From positions 1 through 20,336 of IMG/VR virus record IMGVR_UViG_3300009419_000131: 20,336 nt of DNA, one strand, 5' to 3'. The position numbers were made by a program, and so were the translations under genes. Source of the DNA: a virus. The notes under the pieces were generated by a model. That model worked only from the letters and a program-made list of their open reading frames with translations, did not search any database and had not been told where the DNA came from. Positions 19,851 through 20,336 of the stretch are shown here, piece after piece (the first letter of the stretch is position 1; each line of letters opens with the position of its first letter).

Positions 19851-20336
19851 TACATTCTCCTTAAAATTTCGGGTAATTGATCGTATTCATCAGGTCTGAG
19901 GGTCAAAACGCTGTCGTACCAACGGGCATTTTTCCACCGCCAGCAGACAAATTCCTCTTTTGGCAGCAAAACTACGCATCTAACGCCCAAAGCACCAGCC
20001 AAGTGAGCCGTTCCTGTGTCTACCGTAACCACGCCACGCATGGCTTTCATGTGTTTAGCGGTGATTGACCAGTCTTTCTTCCAGCCATCGTCAGGCAGCG
20101 GTCTAAAGTTGCCATCGGATTCAGGGTTTAGGCTGTAAACATCGTCACCGACCAGCTTTTCCATGTGTTCTATGGATATAGACTTGATCCAATGCAATGC
20201 ACCCTTGCTGGCTGACCAATTTACGCCTATTTTCTTAGGAATATTGCTAGGTACGGCTTCAAAATAACCTTCTGAACCCACGACTTTAGTGTTTGAAACG
20301 GGAAATAGGGCTTTTACATAGGGCATTGCGCAGTCA
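19850..20336 (-). CDS. GT9-like glycosyltransferase domain protein, 5' end outside window
   Basis: The frame is open to the right edge (codons continue upstream of the ATG at 20324-20326), so the N-terminus is probably missing. The visible 158+ residues look like the C-terminal nucleotide-sugar half of glycosyltransferase family 9 (LPS heptosyltransferase-like) proteins: KKIGVNWSAS (phosphate-contacting start of the domain, residues about 31-40), RPLPDD, and the strong motif VDTGTAHLAGALG (about 102-114) followed by RCVVLLP, then WRW...RWYDSV. A sugar transferase next to capsid genes could modify a virion protein or host surface. The gene overlaps the next by TAATG, so it is part of the late operon. 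Confidence 0.75.
   Translation of the reverse strand, partial: DCAMPYVKALFPVSNTKVVGSEGYFEAVPSNIPKKIGVNWSASKGALHWIKSISIEHMEKLVGDDVYSLNPESDGNFRPLPDDGWKKDWSITAKHMKAMRGVVTVDTGTAHLAGALGVRCVVLLPKEEFVCWRWKNARWYDSVLTLRPDEYDQLPEILRRM

Noticed and set aside
1-20336. tRNA genes, integrase, attachment sites, insertion sequences
   Set aside because: I looked for tRNA-like arms with T-loop GTTCRA, recombinase motifs and terminal inverted repeats and saw none that I can support.

Overview
The window is part of a tailed double-stranded DNA phage (or prophage) genome, most likely a podovirus of a Gram-negative bacterium. The evidence is a complete run of virion genes (scaffold, capsid, adaptor, tail and internal virion proteins) followed by a lysis cassette, an SSB/exonuclease pair, and a phage-type repressor control region. 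GC content looks moderate (low to mid 40s %). No integrase, terminase, portal or DNA polymerase is in view, so the genome continues at both ends. A Cro/CI-like regulator with matching operators suggests a temperate life style, but that is inference.

Left part (1-1500, minus strand): three small genes (the leftmost cut by the window edge) lie behind a strong sigma70-type promoter at 823-851. A 426-bp region without a convincing gene (852-1277) follows; it holds a very long hairpin with a pseudoknot-capable bulge and several smaller inverted repeats. A 73-residue helix-turn-helix protein (1278-1499) is transcribed divergently from the rightward early genes. A palindrome TTAAG-N4-CTTAA occurs in four promoters (829-842, 1500-1513, 1555-1568, 3595-3608) and probably marks the operators of this regulator.

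Rightward early genes (1626-5508, plus strand): a small unknown protein, an SSB-like protein with the classical acidic DDIPF tail, a secreted Cys-rich peptide, a PD-(D/E)XK exonuclease, then after a second promoter a set of small unknown genes and a membrane protein. Several left-arm genes share a repeated untranslated module: a GC-rich hairpin, a short inverted repeat and the sequence AAAAGTGAGATAGA just before the ATG.

Late genes (minus strand, transcribed from 20336 down to 5505): a GT9-like glycosyltransferase fragment, a zinc-ribbon-like protein, scaffold, major capsid protein, a decoration-like protein, a conserved coiled-coil protein, tail adaptor, a large tail/stopper protein with a duplicated beta domain, a GNAT-like protein, a Gln-rich protein with a C-terminal S74 chaperone domain, three putative internal virion proteins, a short tail-fibre module, and a lysis block (three small membrane/coiled-coil proteins, a 3TM holin-like protein, an M15 peptidase endolysin). 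The late and early units meet tail to tail with overlapping stop codons at 5505-5508.

The most striking feature is that the major capsid gene is split by a 268-nt ORF-less group I intron (17871-18138). P1, P2, P7, P9 and a terminal hairpin ending in the omega G can be drawn, and removing the intron restores one 330-residue reading frame.
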